From assembly GCF_038024105.1 (NCBI RefSeq), contig NZ_CP150661.1, positions 806,001 to 870,000 on the forward strand: a stretch of DNA of 64,000 nucleotides. Reading direction: 5' to 3'. The stretch is from Polaribacter butkevichii. GTDB taxonomy: Bacteria > Bacteroidota > Bacteroidia > Flavobacteriales > Flavobacteriaceae. How positions within the stretch are numbered: the stretch's first letter is position 1; every line of letters begins with the position of its first letter. A model generated the notes under the pieces. That model did not search any database. It was not told where the DNA came from and worked only from the letters and a program-made list of their open reading frames with translations. Shown in pieces: positions 62,576-64,000 of this stretch. The translations under genes were made by a program, and so were the position numbers.

Positions 62576-62639
62576 GTCATTGCGAGGTACGAAGCAATCT
62601 CTTACTTAAAACACAGATTGCTTTGTGCCTCGCAATGAC
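62576..62639. repeat. Complete family A palindrome
   Basis: GTCATTGCGAGGTACGAAGC at the left and GCTTTGTGCCTCGCAATGAC at the right; the arms pair with few mismatches. It lies 8 nt before the hisG stop. Confidence 0.9.
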
Positions 62640-62646
62640 GTACGTT

Positions 62647-63504
62647 TTACAATACCATTTTTTCTATTGGGCACACTAAAATACCTTCTGCTCCGTTGGC
62701 TTTTAATTCATCTATAATTTCCCAAAATTCGTTTTTGCTAATTACGGTGTGTACAGAGCTCCAACCTTTTTCTGCCAATGGCAAAACAGTAGGACTTCTC
62801 ATACCTGGTAACACTTTTAATATATTTTCTAATTTATCATTAGGTGCATTTAACAATACGTATTTAGAGTTTTGGCCTTTTAAAACCGACTGAATTCTAA
62901 ACTGAATTTTCTCTAAAATTGCTCTTCTTTCTGCTGATATTTTAGAAGAAACGGCTAATACAGCTTCTGAGGTTAGTAAAACCTCTATTTCTTTTAAACC
63001 ATTTTTAAATAAAGTACTTCCGCTAGAAACAATATCACAAATACCATCTGCTAAACCAATATTTGGTGCAATTTCTACAGAACCGTTGATAATGTGAATA
63101 TCTGCTTTGATGTTTTTTTCTTTTAAAAACTTTTTAACGGTTTCTGGATACGAAGTTGCAATTCTTTGTCCGTCTAAATCTTGTAACGAATTTGCGTTCG
63201 ATTCTTTTGGCACTGCTATAGAAACCTTACATTTAGAAAAACCTAAACGCTCTACAAACTCTATATCTGCTCCTTTTTCTATTAAAACATTTTCTCCTAT
63301 AATGGCTGCATCTACTACTCCATCTTTTAAATACTGAGGGATATCGCCATTTCTTAAGTAAAATACTTCTACAGGAAAATTTCTTGCAGATGCTTTTAAT
63401 TGATCTTTACCATTGTCTATAGAAATACCAATGTCTTTTAAGATTCTCATTGAATCTTCGTTTAATCTTCCTGATTTTTGTACTGCAATTCTTAAATTAC
63501 TCAT
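62647..63504 (-). CDS. hisG: ATP phosphoribosyltransferase, long form
   Basis: About 285 residues from the ATG at 63504 (MSNLRIAVQKSGRL); a longer frame to 63618 runs through the attenuator and is not coding. It is the long HisG, with a C-terminal regulatory domain after about 215. Signatures are GISIDNGKDQLKA, GVVDAAIIGENVL, LADGICDIVSSGSTLFKNGL (PRPP loop) and MRSPTVLPL. As the first enzyme of the pathway it is probably feedback-inhibited by histidine. Confidence 0.95.
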   Translation of the reverse strand: MSNLRIAVQKSGRLNEDSMRILKDIGISIDNGKDQLKASARNFPVEVFYLRNGDIPQYLKDGVVDAAIIGENVLIEKGADIEFVERLGFSKCKVSIAVPKESNANSLQDLDGQRIATSYPETVKKFLKEKNIKADIHIINGSVEIAPNIGLADGICDIVSSGSTLFKNGLKEIEVLLTSEAVLAVSSKISAERRAILEKIQFRIQSVLKGQNSKYVLLNAPNDKLENILKVLPGMRSPTVLPLAEKGWSSVHTVISKNEFWEIIDELKANGAEGILVCPIEKMVL

Positions 63505-63597
63505 TTTGTTTTTGTTTGATGCCTGAGCAAATACGGTTCTTATTATTTTATTAGATTCCGATATCAAACCGGAATTACTTCTAAATATAGAAATAGA

Positions 63598-63626
63598 AAA
63601 CCCGTTTGATTTGCTCAAACGGGTTT
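63598..63626 (-). terminator. Attenuator terminator hairpin
   Basis: A perfect 12-bp stem, AAACCCGTTTGA with TCAAACGGGTTT, loop TTTGC. On the minus strand it is followed by TCTATTTC, a moderate U-tract. Confidence 0.85.
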
Positions 63627-63656
63627 ATAAATATCTTGATTTTATTCAATACACTT

Positions 63657-63713
63657 TTAAATCGCTTGATTGCAATTGTAAAAATGATGATGATGATTTT
63701 GAATAAAAGCCAT
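63657..63713 (-). CDS. hisL: his leader peptide
   Basis: An 18-codon ORF, MAFIQNHHHHFYNCNQAI, with its stop at 63657-63659. Four consecutive His codons (63684-63695) are the regulatory sensor. It lies between the candidate his promoter and the terminator hairpin, ahead of hisG. Codon use for His is CAT throughout. It is not a functional protein but a sensor for charged tRNA-His. Confidence 0.85.
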   Translation of the reverse strand: MAFIQNHHHHFYNCNQAI

Positions 63714-63732
63714 GTCTTTTTTTATATCTATG

Positions 63733-63765
63733 CAAATATCTAAATTAAATTTTTAATAAACCAAA
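63733..63765 (-). promoter_or_regulatory. his operon promoter (putative)
   Basis: On the minus strand TTTG (63765-63762), a 21-nt spacer and GATATTTG (63740-63733), one mismatch from TAnnTTTG. Transcription would start about 14 nt upstream of the leader-peptide ATG. Confidence 0.5.
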
Positions 63766-64000
63766 TGATTTTAATAAAAAAGATAATTATGTGAAATATT
63801 TATCAAATTCTTAGTATCTGTTTAATTTTTTAGTTTTTCAATTCATAAAACAAGCATTTGTATCTGTTCTTTTTATTTCTATTACAGCATAGCTTTACTA
63901 CAACAGTAAACTTGATGAAAAAATCATTTAAATAGCACATTGCTTAAGTTATCAACATTAAAAGTTGACAATAGTTGTTAAGTTGATTTTAAATATTGCT
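63766..64000. other. Gene-free end of the window
   Basis: About 235 nt of AT-rich sequence upstream of the his promoter. I found no ORF, RNA or repeat that I can support; it may hold the regulatory region of a gene outside the window. Confidence 0.4.

Larger units (their letters stand above)
63555..63713 (-). promoter_or_regulatory. his operon attenuator
   Basis: The transcript leader holds a leader peptide with four consecutive His codons (63657-63713), a terminator stem (63626-63598) and a second hairpin ATTCCG/CGGAAT (63555-63560 with 63570-63575). The end of the leader-peptide region, UCAAGCG (63669-63663), can pair with CGUUUGA (63621-63615) in the 5' arm of the terminator, giving an antiterminator. 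This is the classical His-attenuation layout. It is inferred from sequence, with the pairing done by eye. Confidence 0.8.

Noticed and set aside
22936..62639. Possible CRISPR array from recurrent repeats
   Set aside because: The repeats are dispersed palindromes at single sites without regular spacers, and no cas gene is present.
63505..63618. Longer hisG frame starting at 63618
   Set aside because: It would read through the attenuator terminator and is explained by chance openness; the ATG at 63504 starts a standard HisG N-terminus.

Overview
The window looks like a chromosomal segment of a marine member of the Flavobacteriaceae (Bacteroidota), Polaribacter- or Tenacibaculum-like. The reasons are very low GC, TAnnTTTG-type promoters, an UpxY-type antiterminator, bacillithiol-linked YtxJ, a single-subunit C-terminal transketolase half, a UbiA enzyme of the geranylgeranylglycerol-phosphate type, a PL7 alginate lyase and typical flavobacterial intergenic palindromes. 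No phage, IS element or CRISPR array was seen.

Region 1 (1-19.6 kb, all on the minus strand) is a surface-polysaccharide locus. Reading in the direction of transcription it holds: upxY antiterminator, a 30-residue membrane peptide, Wzx flippase, serine-O-acetyltransferase-like hexapeptide enzyme, several GT4 glycosyltransferases, acyltransferase 3, Wzy/WaaL-type ligase-polymerase, GT2, MBOAT plus SGNH O-acetylation pair, GT4, WecG/TagA, WecA/MraY-type initiating transferase, Wza-like export lipoprotein and a Wzc-like tyrosine kinase cut by the window start. Together they describe a Wzx/Wzy-type pathway. The promoter region carries C-tract repeats and a perfect 10-bp inverted repeat.

Region 2 (20-22.6 kb): a LysE exporter diverges from a LysR regulator followed by a lipoprotein class D beta-lactamase. 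Region 3 (22.6-28.5 kb): a polyamine operon on the minus strand (arginine decarboxylase, agmatinase-family enzyme, GNAT-nitrilase fusion, deoxyhypusine-synthase-like enzyme). It is preceded by a long, hairpin-rich leader of about 270 nt. Region 4 (28.7-55.2 kb) is mixed housekeeping: helicase, ytxJ, clpB, smpB, UbiA, Maf, transketolase half, barrel protein, astacin, FKBP-TSP3, S4 protein, aroK, two tRNAs, prohibitin, thioesterase, VWA protein, transporters, PL7 lyase. Between maf and the transketolase gene lies a structured small-ORF element.

Region 5 (55.2-63.8 kb): a complete histidine operon hisG-D-C-B-H-ridA-A-F-IE on the minus strand. It is preceded by an 18-codon leader peptide with four consecutive His codons and a terminator hairpin, i.e. 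a classical attenuator. Almost every wide gap in the operon holds small palindromic repeats. The same repeat families recur at 22.9, 24.1, 33.5 and 34.2-34.5 kb, including one element apparently inserted into the loop of another. The most interesting non-coding items are the his attenuator, the speA leader and the structured mini-gene at 37.5 kb. Functional calls come from motif recognition by eye; no database search was possible.
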